Source: an uncultured Lachnospiraceae bacterium (GTDB lineage: Bacteria > Bacillota > Clostridia > Lachnospirales > Lachnospiraceae). From it: a stretch of 64,000 bases of DNA. Within the stretch, counting starts at the first letter, position 1. Each line of letters begins with the position of its first letter. Of this stretch, positions 33,570-42,556 are shown piece by piece. The notes beneath the pieces are model-generated. The model was not told the DNA's origin, did no database searches, and was given only the letters and a program-made list of their open reading frames with translations. The DNA lies in assembly GCA_946531495.1 (NCBI GenBank), contig CAMNAQ010000003.1, positions 1-64,000 on the forward strand, read 5' to 3'. The position numbers and the translations under genes are program-made.

Positions 33570-35168
33570 ATGATCGATATGAGCAGAGAATTAACTTTAA
33601 ACGAATATAAAAAGGCTGTTGAAGAAAGAGGGCTTCTTAAGGGCTGCGCAGCGGAAGAGGATTTTTCCCGCAGGGTAGACTTTGTGACATACGATTCGAG
33701 GCAGGTCAGGCCGGGTACGCTTTTTGTATGCAAGGGAGCATCCTTTAAAGCAGACTATCTAAAGAGCGCGGTTTCGGACGGTGCCGTGGCTTATATCTCG
33801 GAGACAGAATATCCCGAAGGGGCAGGCATTCCGGCCATCATTGTTACGGATATAAGAAAGGCGATGCCGGTGCTTGGGGATCTGTTCTATGATTATCCCC
33901 AGAAAAAACTGAAGATCACCGCGTTTGGCGGAACGAAGGGAAAATCGACCTCGACATATTACATGAAGTATGTTGTGGACGAATATCTTGGACGACTGGG
34001 AAAGCACGAAAGTGCCGTGCTTTCGTCCATAGATAATTATGACGGAGTTATCAGGGAAGAATCCCACATCACCACTGCGGAATCCCTTGAGCTTCATATG
34101 CATTTCGATAATGCCGTATCCAGTGGTATAGAGTTTCTGGAGATGGAGGTATCGAGCCAGGCTCTGAAGTATGACAGGGTTATGGGAGTCGGATTTGATG
34201 TCGGAGTCTTCATGAATATTTCCGAGGACCATATCAGTCCCAATGAGCATGCGGATTTTGAAGATTATCTTTCATCCAAGATGAAGATGTTCTCGCTTAC
34301 AAAGACTGCGGTCGTTAATCTCGATTCCGACTGCATAGACAGAGTTTTGGATGAAGCACATGCATCGAAGGAGATAATAACCTTCAGCCGGAAGGATCCC
34401 TCGGCTGATTATTTTGCCCATGACGTAAGAAAAGAGGGAGACAGTATCTTTTTTGAGGTCAGCATAAGTCCCCGTATTAAATCGGCAGCGCTGTCTTTTG
34501 AGGGTGAGGCCGGATCCGGTGCGGAAATGCCTTGGAAAGGCGAATTTGAACTTACAATGCCCGGACTTTTCAATGTTGAGAATGCTCTTGGTGTGATAGC
34601 TGCAGCAATCAGCTACGGAATACCCGAAGATTGTATCAGGGAAGGCCTCAGAAAGGCAAAATCCCCCGGAAGAATGGAGCATTTTAAGAGCAAAGACGGT
34701 CTTATAAATGCATTCGTGGACTATGCTCATAACAAGCTGAGCTTCGAAGCTTTGTATTCATCTGCCAAAAAGGAATATCCGGGTTCGAGGATCGTCGGGA
34801 TATTCGGATGCCCCGGCGGGAAGGCATATCAGAGAAGATATGAGCTTCCTCAGACCGCCGCAAAATATGCGGATAAGCTGTATATATGTGCGGAAGATCC
34901 GGGCCCCGATCCTGCGGAGGAGATTTCGAGGGAGGTTGCCGGTTATGCCGGAGAAGCGGGAATAGAATATGAGGAGATAGAAGACAGGGGAGCGGCTATC
35001 CATAAGGCAATCATGGAAGTCAGAAAACCCACGGTCCTTCTGATCACGGGAAAGGGCGAGGAAACGAGACAAAAATACGGCACCGTATATGCTCCGTGCA
35101 GATCCGATGCCGACTATACACAGGAATTTATCAAAGAGTATGATGAATCACCTCATCATTTTTTTTGA
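33570..35168 (+). CDS. MurE-like Mur ligase (UDP-MurNAc-tripeptide synthetase family)
   Basis: A 532-residue protein with all three Mur-ligase domains. The N-terminal uridine-nucleotide-binding region is TYDSRQVRPGTLFVCKG, the P-loop is GGTKGKSTSTYYM (about 120-132), and the central region contains NISEDHISPNEH. The C-terminal ligand-binding domain starts FVDYAHNKLSF. The motif that sets amino-acid choice (DNPR for diaminopimelate enzymes) reads AEDPGPDPAEE here, so it is unlikely to be the housekeeping DAP-adding MurE. With the racemase and ATP-grasp ligase it may build an alternative stem peptide, side-bridge or other aminoacyl conjugate. The start is uncertain between ATG 33570 and 33579. 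Confidence 0.85.
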   Translation: MIDMSRELTLNEYKKAVEERGLLKGCAAEEDFSRRVDFVTYDSRQVRPGTLFVCKGASFKADYLKSAVSDGAVAYISETEYPEGAGIPAIIVTDIRKAMPVLGDLFYDYPQKKLKITAFGGTKGKSTSTYYMKYVVDEYLGRLGKHESAVLSSIDNYDGVIREESHITTAESLELHMHFDNAVSSGIEFLEMEVSSQALKYDRVMGVGFDVGVFMNISEDHISPNEHADFEDYLSSKMKMFSLTKTAVVNLDSDCIDRVLDEAHASKEIITFSRKDPSADYFAHDVRKEGDSIFFEVSISPRIKSAALSFEGEAGSGAEMPWKGEFELTMPGLFNVENALGVIAAAISYGIPEDCIREGLRKAKSPGRMEHFKSKDGLINAFVDYAHNKLSFEALYSSAKKEYPGSRIVGIFGCPGGKAYQRRYELPQTAAKYADKLYICAEDPGPDPAEEISREVAGYAGEAGIEYEEIEDRGAAIHKAIMEVRKPTVLLITGKGEETRQKYGTVYAPCRSDADYTQEFIKEYDESPHHFF

Positions 35169-35204
35169 TAAATGATCAAAGGGAAAGATGCTATCCGCAA
35201 AAAA

Positions 35205-36395
35205 TCAGATCCATCCGATTGATATTGCGAAGTATTCCCCAAGGTCGAACAAACCTTTTAACCAGATGATGATAAATCCAAGATAAAGAGGCAGAGATGC
35301 CTCTTTTTTCTGCATAATGATGAGGGATGAACGAGATATGATGACACTTATCATAAGGCACATGGTGCCAAAAGTTGCTCTGTCGGGATAATGAGGAGAA
35401 AGGAACATTGCTCCCCAGGAAAGAAGGGCTGCAAGAAGGAGCAGTTTTTCCGGTATTTTAAGCTTTATCCCGCAAAAAACCGTACTTATGATCAGTACGG
35501 CGGCAAGCACTAGAACGGTAAGTATCTGGAATCTGAACGCGGCCTCGCATTCGGAGTAGCATCTAAGAAACAGTGTCCAGAGGGTTCCTTTTTTCGGAAT
35601 CTGTGAGCTTCTTACGAAATTTCCGGGAGCGATTATGCACATAACGGAACCTGCGAGTGAGAAAATGCTTCCTTCGATCATCCAAAATGCAGGCTTTTTC
35701 CCGCTTTTCAGAAGCAGTCCCACGACAATGAGGGAGATGATAAAGCATGTCGGGCCCATGTTTTCATTGCTCCATCCCGTAATCACAGCAAGGGGGATGA
35801 TCCATAGCGTTATGCCGGGAAGAGCGGGGATGTTGCTTTTGGCGGCCGTTTTTTTATCCGATGCGCCTGCTGCGGCCTCGCCGGACAGGTTATCATCGTC
35901 AAGCTCTCTGAGATAACTGAAAAGGAAGAGCATGATAAATACCGTGATGAACAGGTAGTTGGCAGCCCCTGCTTCCCAGAACATGCTCATTTTCCAATTG
36001 GCGTTCAGCCCAAGGATCATTCCGGATGCCGCTGCGAGACTTACGGTAAAGCGGCGGTTTTTAGCGGATGAGATTCCGGAAACCAGGATAACAGACATGG
36101 AGAGTATGAATACAAAGACGGTATTCAGTATATCGGCCGTCTTTTCTCCGCTCATAAGGATAAGCTGAAGCAGTCCGTGCGTGATGCTGCGTCCGCCCCA
36201 GTTGTGCCAGTGCCATACCTGGGCCGAGATCACATCGGAAAGGGAACTTACAGGCTTATCCGAATAAAGGCAGGTGGAATACCACAGATCGTCCATCATA
36301 AAGGGGATCTGCGCATTCAGCACATATACCATTACAGCAGTTATTGCAAGTATTATCAGGCTAAAACAGCATATTTTATCGAATTTCTTTTCCAT
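35205..36395 (-). CDS. Polytopic membrane protein, DUF6056-like
   Basis: The start at 36395 (MEKKFDKICC) is favoured over the more upstream in-frame start, which would add a non-conserved segment; the binding site is weak in both cases. The product is about 396 residues with 10-11 predicted helices. The N-terminal outer loop has MMDDLWYS, and the mid-protein motif IIAPGNFVRSSQIPKK resembles the DUF6056 family, membrane proteins with a glycosyltransferase-C-like layout. An Ala/Lys-rich loop (SGEAAAGASDKKTAAKS) lies inside. It may flip or polymerise surface glycans, but no catalytic residue can be named. It is transcribed alone on the minus strand. Confidence 0.65.
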   Translation of the reverse strand: MEKKFDKICCFSLIILAITAVMVYVLNAQIPFMMDDLWYSTCLYSDKPVSSLSDVISAQVWHWHNWGGRSITHGLLQLILMSGEKTADILNTVFVFILSMSVILVSGISSAKNRRFTVSLAAASGMILGLNANWKMSMFWEAGAANYLFITVFIMLFLFSYLRELDDDNLSGEAAAGASDKKTAAKSNIPALPGITLWIIPLAVITGWSNENMGPTCFIISLIVVGLLLKSGKKPAFWMIEGSIFSLAGSVMCIIAPGNFVRSSQIPKKGTLWTLFLRCYSECEAAFRFQILTVLVLAAVLIISTVFCGIKLKIPEKLLLLAALLSWGAMFLSPHYPDRATFGTMCLMISVIISRSSLIIMQKKEASLPLYLGFIIIWLKGLFDLGEYFAISIGWI

Positions 36396-36519
36396 GCTTA
36401 AAATAATATGATGAAGGCAAAAAAAGGTCAATGAAATTTGAATTGTCAAAGGCACCGCAAGATGCCGTCCGATTTCCGTGAAACGTGCATAAAAACTGCA
36501 GATTTTGAATGTTAATCAT

Positions 36520-36549
36520 TTGACGTACACCATATAAAAAGCATATAAT
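36520..36549 (+). promoter_or_regulatory. Promoter of the exopolysaccharide control operon
   Basis: TTGACG (36520-36525) and TATAAT (36544-36549) are separated by 18 bases, about 85 bases before the first gene. Confidence 0.65.
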
Positions 36550-36632
36550 TGACACATCAGTCGGATCGGTAAAAACGTCCGGTTGTGTTTTGCTGTACCA
36601 GTATATTCTCGGGGGCGGGAGTTCTTTTCGAT

Positions 36633-36854
36633 ATGAATATATCGTTTTTTCACAATACCGTATTTTATATTATTCTCGGAGTGCTTATATTGATCGCCGG
36701 GATTGATGTTGCGTATTTTATCTTCCTGAAGAAAGGAAAGAGTGGGAAGCGGGGCGGCTGTGAAGGCTTTGAGCCTGACAGAACAACGGAAGAGAGTGAA
36801 TTAAAGTTTGCGAGCATAGACGAGGACGAAGATTTAGAGTATGTCGAAAAATGA
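36633..36854 (+). CDS. Small membrane protein leading the CPS control operon
   Basis: The start at 36633 (MNISFFHNTVFYII) lies behind GGGCGGGAG at slightly long distance; an in-frame ATG at 36585 gives a longer product. The product is about 73 residues. It has one membrane helix (about 10-30), a basic stretch KKGKSGKRGG and an acidic tail ending DEDEDLEYVEK. It overlaps the CpsB gene by 14 bases, so it is co-expressed. A docking or regulatory peptide for the CpsB/CpsD system is possible, but this is inference. No family known to me. Confidence 0.55.
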   Translation: MNISFFHNTVFYIILGVLILIAGIDVAYFIFLKKGKSGKRGGCEGFEPDRTTEESELKFASIDEDEDLEYVEK

Positions 36855-37596
36855 TCTTTGCATGACGGATATGCACTGCCATATTCTTCCGGGTGTGGAT
36901 GACGGTTCACACGATATGGAAGAGTCATTGGACATGCTCAGGATTGCCCGAAAAAGCGGGATCGACAGAATGATCCTCACTCCGCATTATAAAGCGTCTC
37001 ACCACAATGCTTCACCGGATACCCTGAGAAAGCGTCTTGCGCTTTTAAGGGCGGAGGCAAAAAAAGTCGGGATAAATGTGGAGCTTGCTCTCGGAAACGA
37101 AGTTTTGTATTTTTCGGATTTTCTTGAAGCCTATTATGCCGGCAGGATCCTTACTCTTAACGGAACAGACAGACTGCTGACGGAGTTCCATCCGACTGCT
37201 GACTATATGTATGTGAGAAATGCCATGGATGAACTTATAGGAGCGGGATTTATCCCTGTTTTGGCACATCTTGAGAGAGTCGAATGTCTGGTAAGCGTTC
37301 CGGAAAGGGTATTTGAACTGCGGGATATCGGATGTGAGATGCAGATGAATGCTGCGGACTATATGGGGGCGATGGGCCGAAGGGTTCGAAGATTCCTTCA
37401 GGAACTGCTTGATAAAGAAGCGGTTGACTATCTGGGGACCGATGCTCATGACAGGAAGACCAGAACGCCTGATGTCAGGAAATGTCTTGGTGACCTGTAT
37501 GAAAGATATGACGATGAATATGTAAGAAGCATCGCATATATGAATGCTGACTTAATATTTGAACATGTAAGTGCAGAGGAATCAAATGCAGATTAA
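36841..37596 (+). CDS. cpsB: Manganese-dependent tyrosine-protein phosphatase, CpsB/YwqE type (PHP family)
   Basis: A 251-residue PHP-domain protein. Metal-binding motifs are DMHCHILPGVDDG (residues 10-22), the His in LTPHYKASHH, the Glu in LALGNEV, the His in LAHLERVE and DAHDRKTRTP near the end. In Firmicutes this enzyme dephosphorylates the tyrosine tail of the CpsD kinase and so controls capsule or exopolysaccharide chain length. The genes for CpsC and CpsD follow directly, as in streptococcal cps loci. It overlaps both the preceding small membrane gene and the following CpsC gene. Confidence 0.93.
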   Translation: MSKNDLCMTDMHCHILPGVDDGSHDMEESLDMLRIARKSGIDRMILTPHYKASHHNASPDTLRKRLALLRAEAKKVGINVELALGNEVLYFSDFLEAYYAGRILTLNGTDRLLTEFHPTADYMYVRNAMDELIGAGFIPVLAHLERVECLVSVPERVFELRDIGCEMQMNAADYMGAMGRRVRRFLQELLDKEAVDYLGTDAHDRKTRTPDVRKCLGDLYERYDDEYVRSIAYMNADLIFEHVSAEESNAD

Positions 37597-38311
37597 TAAT
37601 CAGAATGATGAGATTGAAATAGATCTTCGGGAGCTGTTTGAACTGCTCCTGCACAGGATCTGGATCATAATTCCCGCAGGAATGCTGGCTTTTGTTCTTG
37701 GCTTTTCTTACGTGACATTCTTCATTACCCCGATGTTTAAATCAACCACGGGAATTTATGTAATGTCCAGACAAAGCTCAGATGGGCTTACTCTCAGCGA
37801 TACACAGCTTTCCAGCCAGCTTACCAAGGATTATGAGGAACTCATCCAGTCCAGAACGGTACTGGAGTCTGTGATTGAGCAGACGGGTATCTCCGAAACC
37901 TACGAGGGGCTCAAATCCAGAATATCCATAAGCAATGTCGGCGGAACACATATCATATATATTACCGTTACGGACTCCAATCCTGACACGGCGATGCTTC
38001 TGGCAAACAGCATCAGGGAGATTGCGGCTGTTCATATTAAGGATGTTACGGCAGTTGAAGCGGTCAATGTTGTGGACGAGGCTAACTATCCAACCCACCC
38101 TTCAGGCCCTCCGGTAATGAAATGGGCACTGATCTGTGCCTTTGCAGGTGTGGTTCTGAGCAGCATGATCATTGTGATCAGGTATCTTTTTGACGATACC
38201 ATCAAGTATTCGGAGGATGTGGAGAAGTATCTCGGCTGGAGCACACTGGCCATAATTCCGTTGATGGCCGGTGACACCGGAAAAAAGCAGCATGGAAAAG
38301 AAAAAAAGTAA
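37586..38311 (+). CDS. cpsC: Chain-length determinant / kinase activator, CpsC (YveK, Wzz) type
   Basis: The start at 37586 (MQINNQNDEIEIDLREL) has AGAGGAA upstream. The product is about 241 residues. It has two membrane helices (about 24-46 and 170-192) flanking an outer domain, and the Pro-rich TM2-flanking region NYPTHPSGPPVMKW that defines the Wzz family. The short cytoplasmic tail (after about 195) is the part that activates the partner tyrosine kinase. It overlaps the CpsB gene by 11 bases and precedes CpsD by 44 bases. Expected to control polysaccharide chain length in the membrane. Confidence 0.92.
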   Translation: MQINNQNDEIEIDLRELFELLLHRIWIIIPAGMLAFVLGFSYVTFFITPMFKSTTGIYVMSRQSSDGLTLSDTQLSSQLTKDYEELIQSRTVLESVIEQTGISETYEGLKSRISISNVGGTHIIYITVTDSNPDTAMLLANSIREIAAVHIKDVTAVEAVNVVDEANYPTHPSGPPVMKWALICAFAGVVLSSMIIVIRYLFDDTIKYSEDVEKYLGWSTLAIIPLMAGDTGKKQHGKEKK

Positions 38312-38355
38312 AGTGCCTGTGACCGGATACCCTGTTATACGTTGAGAGGATTACA

Positions 38356-39093
38356 ATGCAGGAATTTGAGATAAAAAAGAAAGAGCTGGATTTCAGGACT
38401 AAAGAGGCGTTTAAGACCCTCAGGACCAATATAGAGTTTTCCGGTGAAAATACCAAGGTTATCTGTATAACCTCTGCCATGCCAAACGAGGGAAAAAGCT
38501 CCATATCCTTCGAACTCGCCCAGTCATTTGCTATTGCGGGCAAGAAGACGATCCTGATAGATGCTGACCTTAGAAAATCTGTTATGCGTACGCATTATCG
38601 CAGGGGAAATGTAAAGTACGGCTTTACTCATTATCTCGTTGGAAAAAAGTCTTTTGAAGAAGTGCTTTGCAGGACGGATACCCCTAATTTTTTCATGGTA
38701 TTTGCGGGGCCCACTCCCCCGAATCCGTCGGAGCTTCTGGGTGCGGAAAGATTTTCGAAGCTTATTGCCGAGCTTCGTGAGGAATATGATTTTGTGATAA
38801 TAGACACACCTCCCGTGGGAAGCGTCATAGATGCTTCAATAGTGAGCAAGAGTACCGATGGAGTTGTGGTTGTTTTGTCCAGCGGAGCGGTTTCGTACCA
38901 GTTTGCAAGGAAGATCAAGGAGCAGCTTGATACTGCCGGTGCAAGGGTGCTGGGCGTTGTTCTCAATAAATTCGATCTGTCCGGAAAGAGCTACTACGGA
39001 AAATATTACGGTAAGTACTACGGAAAGTATTACGGAAATTACGAGAACCAGGAAGGCACCGAAAAAACGGCTGCAGGTTCGGCCGAGAAATAA
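38356..39093 (+). CDS. cpsD: Tyrosine-protein kinase CpsD/YwqD (BY-kinase)
   Basis: A 245-residue cytosolic kinase. Walker A is SAMPNEGKSS, Walker A' is TILIDADLRKS and Walker B is FVIIDTPPVGS. The C-terminal tail carries eight closely spaced tyrosines in YYGKYYGKYYGKYYGNY, the autophosphorylation cluster. CpsC would stimulate it, CpsB reverse it. The tail is encoded by a 12-base DNA repeat (about 38992-39042). It follows CpsC directly and shares the CPS promoter. Phosphorylation controls exopolysaccharide polymerisation, although the glycan genes are not here. Confidence 0.94.
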   Translation: MQEFEIKKKELDFRTKEAFKTLRTNIEFSGENTKVICITSAMPNEGKSSISFELAQSFAIAGKKTILIDADLRKSVMRTHYRRGNVKYGFTHYLVGKKSFEEVLCRTDTPNFFMVFAGPTPPNPSELLGAERFSKLIAELREEYDFVIIDTPPVGSVIDASIVSKSTDGVVVVLSSGAVSYQFARKIKEQLDTAGARVLGVVLNKFDLSGKSYYGKYYGKYYGKYYGNYENQEGTEKTAAGSAEK

Positions 39094-39144
39094 ATACGAT
39101 CATCTTTTTTATTAGATCACCATATTTGTGCCGGAGGAAATGAC

Positions 39145-42100
39145 ATGGGTGGATCACCTCGCGACAACGGAAATGTAGGAAATGAATTCCTGATGAATCT
39201 TTTTGGAGGAGCATGTATTTGGCGTGCGGATCCTCCCAATGATTTTCTGTTCATCGGAAGACACCTTGTTGAACTGTATGATTGCAGCGATGAAGACGAA
39301 TTTGTTGAATTTACGGGCGGTACTTTTTCCGGTGCCATCGGAGAGGACTATCAGCATATCCGCAGGGAGATTGATCTTCAGCTGAATGAATCCCCTTCAA
39401 GATCCGGCTATGTATTTTTCAATATCATTACAAAAAAAGAAAAGGTAAAGCGAATTGTCTGTCACTGGGCACTGGTTGAGGATCCTGATGAAGGGATAGT
39501 ATTTTATGCTAATCTTTTCCTTCACAAGGAAGACCTTGTGGGAAGCGATTTTGACTCCATCACTGGTCTCTACGGAAAGCTTCGCCTTGCAAAATATTAC
39601 AGCATTACCCAGGATAAGGCAGAGCTTCCGAATGCTGCGGACTATGCTCTTGTCTATCTCAACATAGCCAACTTCAGACTGCTTAATATTGAAAAAGGAG
39701 TTGCCGAGGGAGACAGATGTCTTGTTAAGATCTCGGATCTGCTCCGTGATGTGTTTAAAAACGGTTTTATTGCACGTATTTCGGACGACCATTTTGCCAT
39801 CCTTGATGAATATGACAGCATAATCGATAAAGTGGCATATACCGAGAAGTCATTTGATCACAGCTACGGAAGCCATTTTGATGTCAAGTGTAAATTCGGT
39901 ATATATAAGATCGATTTTATCGCCGGGGATACTCTTGATTCTTCTCTGAATTTTGCAAAGCTGGCGAGCGATTACATAAAGAATAATGACAATCTTAACA
40001 TTGTCGAATATTCCAGCGATATCGCAAAGCAGATGCAGACAAGGACATATGTTGTCGATAACCTTGACGAGGCTCTTGATTCGGGGTGGATAAAGGTATA
40101 TTTCCAGCCAGTGGTAAGAACCCTTACCGGAAGTCTGTGCGGAATGGAGTCCCTGGTGCGCTGGATAGATCCTGTGATGGGATTTCTTCGTCCGGATCAG
40201 TTTATCTCGGCGCTTGAGGACGCACGTCTGATCCATAAGGTTGATTCCTATATGGTCGAGCAGGTATGCCGGATATTGCACGAAAGACAGGTTGCCGGAG
40301 AACCCATCGTTCCGGTTTCCATTAACTTTTCGAGGATAGACTTTATACTTTGCGATATGCTCAGCATTGTGGAAAAAGCTGTTAAAAAGTATGAGATCCC
40401 GAGGGACTTTTTGCATATAGAAATAACGGAAAGCATGATCGCATCGGATGAGGAGCTGATGAAAAAGATCATCAGCGGTTTCCGCGGTGCGGGCTATGAA
40501 GTCTGGATGGATGATTTCGGAAGCGGCTATTCATCACTGACCCTTTTGAAGGACTACGATTTCGACATGCTGAAGCTTGACATGAAGTTTTTGTCGGATC
40601 TTAGCGAGAAATCAAGGAGCATAGTCAGCTCTACGATTTCGATGGCTAAGGATATAGGCGTGATGACGCTTGCAGAGGGTGTCGAGACCGATGAGCAGCT
40701 AGGCTTTCTGAGCAGTGTCGGATGCGGAATGATCCAGGGCTATTACTATGGAAAGCCCGAACCGGTTGATGAAGTATTTGCCCATCTGACCGGAAAGGGA
40801 ATACCTGTGGAATCCAGAAAATGGCGTAAGTTCTATGAGTCGGCTGCCGGCGAAGCCAGATTGAGCAATTATCCTTTAGAGATCATAGAGTTTGACGGTG
40901 ATACCTTCCATACCCTGTTTATGAACAATGAGTACAGGGAACAGATCGGACACATGGATCTTAGTCTGGAAGAAATCGATAAGAAGACTTATGACCTGTC
41001 ATCTCCTCTTTATCATGTGTACCAGGAGGTGGCGGAAAAGCTGATCACCACCGGGGAGGAAGAGACATTCTTTTTCCCTGTTAATAGTTCGTATTTCTGC
41101 TTTACGGGAAAACTGATCGCGCAAAATGACGGTCATTTTCTTTTCCGCGCTACGATAACAAATATAAGCAACGATTCCCAGAGCGAGGATGAGGTCGATC
41201 TTGATGGCAAGCTCCGTGAACTTGCGCTGCTTTTTGAGGAAGTGCAGCTGATCAATATTAAAAAGAATACCATTACTTCGATACTCGGTGTTAACAGGTT
41301 TATCAAGGCAGGGACCGGAGATGAGGTCTTACTTGGAGATGAAAATGTTGAGCGCATAGTGCGTGATCTTATCCATCCTGATGATTTCAGAAGATGCGCT
41401 GCTTTCATGCGGTATGACACCTTGAAAAAGAGGATCCAGAAGTCCGAGAAGGGATATCTTGAGGATGTCTTCAGACTTAAACAGGATGACGGAAGCTATA
41501 TGTGGGCAGAGCATTATATGATGCAGATCCCCGGAACGGATGGAACGGAATATCTGTTCTGCGTAAAGCGCTTCACTGAAAGAAAAATCGACAGGCTTGA
41601 GGAAGCGACCGAGTTTATCGATAAGAAGAAATTCCTTGAAGACCTTGAAGCACTTACGATAGAGCATGCTGATGTTCTTGAAAACATCCTTCGCAATTCC
41701 GACTTCAAGATCTTCTGGAAGGATGAAAAACTCAAATTCCGCGGCGCAAGCAAGGCGTTTTATGAATATTTCTCGGTTGCCGATGAGCATAAGGTCATCG
41801 GAAAGACCGCAAGGCAGATGAAGTGGCTTATCGGAACCGATGAGCTGGTAAAGATAGAAAAGGATGTAATAAAAAAAGGAAACAGGTATTTTTCGCAATA
41901 CGGAAAGGTTCTTGCAGACGGTAAGGTAAGGACAGTTCTGACAAATCAGATTCCCATGTACCGTAACGGACAGATCGTCGGACTCATAGGATGCTTTGAC
42001 GATCTTGAAGAAGCTATGAGCAAGATGAATAGTGTCGACAGGCAGCTTAAGACCGATTTCGAAACGGGCCTCCCGAACGCGCATGCCTTCATTGATGGTC

Positions 42101-42492
42101 TGATCGATTTTGCACATGATTACAGCAAGGAGTCAGTCGATTATGCGCTTATGTCATTCCGTAATATCCGTACCGAGCGTCTTATCTCGACCTATAGTGA
42201 GGATTTTGCCGTCAGCGTTATCCGGAAAATGGGTGAGACAGCGAAGGATATCATTGGAAATGAGGGAATCGTTGCCAGAACAAAATCCGAAATACTTTCC
42301 GTTCTTGTACGAACTGATTCGGAAAAGGGCCTTGAGAAGATACGCAAGAAGATCGTTAAGAGCCTTGAAGGAATAACTGAAGTTGACAATAAGCCTGTTA
42401 CCATCAGAATATCATCCTTTGCGGCATTAAGATCCGCCACCGATAATTCGGACGAAGAGCTTTATGAGAAGTCGCTGAAAGCGGTTAAGTAA
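39145..42492 (+). CDS. c-di-GMP phosphodiesterase (EAL) with degenerate GGDEF and PAS-like domains
   Basis: A 1115-residue soluble protein with GGAGG before the ATG. The order is an N-terminal PAS-like region (1-130), a degenerate GGDEF (about 135-290, ISDDHF in place of GGDEF), and an EAL domain (about 305-555). Then come two or three PAS-like regions (about 580-930) and a second degenerate GGDEF (about 945-1105). EAL residues look intact: ESLVRW (EAL variant), N393 in SINFSR, E426 in HIEITES, D456/D457 in MDDFGSGY, K477 in LKLDM and E511 in LAEGVET. So it should cleave c-di-GMP and not make it. No membrane helix, so cytosolic. It follows cpsD by 52 bases with no terminator. Confidence 0.88.
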   Translation: MGGSPRDNGNVGNEFLMNLFGGACIWRADPPNDFLFIGRHLVELYDCSDEDEFVEFTGGTFSGAIGEDYQHIRREIDLQLNESPSRSGYVFFNIITKKEKVKRIVCHWALVEDPDEGIVFYANLFLHKEDLVGSDFDSITGLYGKLRLAKYYSITQDKAELPNAADYALVYLNIANFRLLNIEKGVAEGDRCLVKISDLLRDVFKNGFIARISDDHFAILDEYDSIIDKVAYTEKSFDHSYGSHFDVKCKFGIYKIDFIAGDTLDSSLNFAKLASDYIKNNDNLNIVEYSSDIAKQMQTRTYVVDNLDEALDSGWIKVYFQPVVRTLTGSLCGMESLVRWIDPVMGFLRPDQFISALEDARLIHKVDSYMVEQVCRILHERQVAGEPIVPVSINFSRIDFILCDMLSIVEKAVKKYEIPRDFLHIEITESMIASDEELMKKIISGFRGAGYEVWMDDFGSGYSSLTLLKDYDFDMLKLDMKFLSDLSEKSRSIVSSTISMAKDIGVMTLAEGVETDEQLGFLSSVGCGMIQGYYYGKPEPVDEVFAHLTGKGIPVESRKWRKFYESAAGEARLSNYPLEIIEFDGDTFHTLFMNNEYREQIGHMDLSLEEIDKKTYDLSSPLYHVYQEVAEKLITTGEEETFFFPVNSSYFCFTGKLIAQNDGHFLFRATITNISNDSQSEDEVDLDGKLRELALLFEEVQLINIKKNTITSILGVNRFIKAGTGDEVLLGDENVERIVRDLIHPDDFRRCAAFMRYDTLKKRIQKSEKGYLEDVFRLKQDDGSYMWAEHYMMQIPGTDGTEYLFCVKRFTERKIDRLEEATEFIDKKKFLEDLEALTIEHADVLENILRNSDFKIFWKDEKLKFRGASKAFYEYFSVADEHKVIGKTARQMKWLIGTDELVKIEKDVIKKGNRYFSQYGKVLADGKVRTVLTNQIPMYRNGQIVGLIGCFDDLEEAMSKMNSVDRQLKTDFETGLPNAHAFIDGLIDFAHDYSKESVDYALMSFRNIRTERLISTYSEDFAVSVIRKMGETAKDIIGNEGIVARTKSEILSVLVRTDSEKGLEKIRKKIVKSLEGITEVDNKPVTIRISSFAALRSATDNSDEELYEKSLKAVK

Positions 42493-42556
42493 AACGGACA
42501 TTAAAAAATTTGGCGGCCCGAATTAATTACGATATTGCAGCCGCCACGGAGGAACT

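Noticed and set aside
42513-42546. Terminator before trkA (GGCGGC/GCCGCC)
   Set aside because: The arms are only 6 bases, the loop is over 20 bases and there is no T-run.
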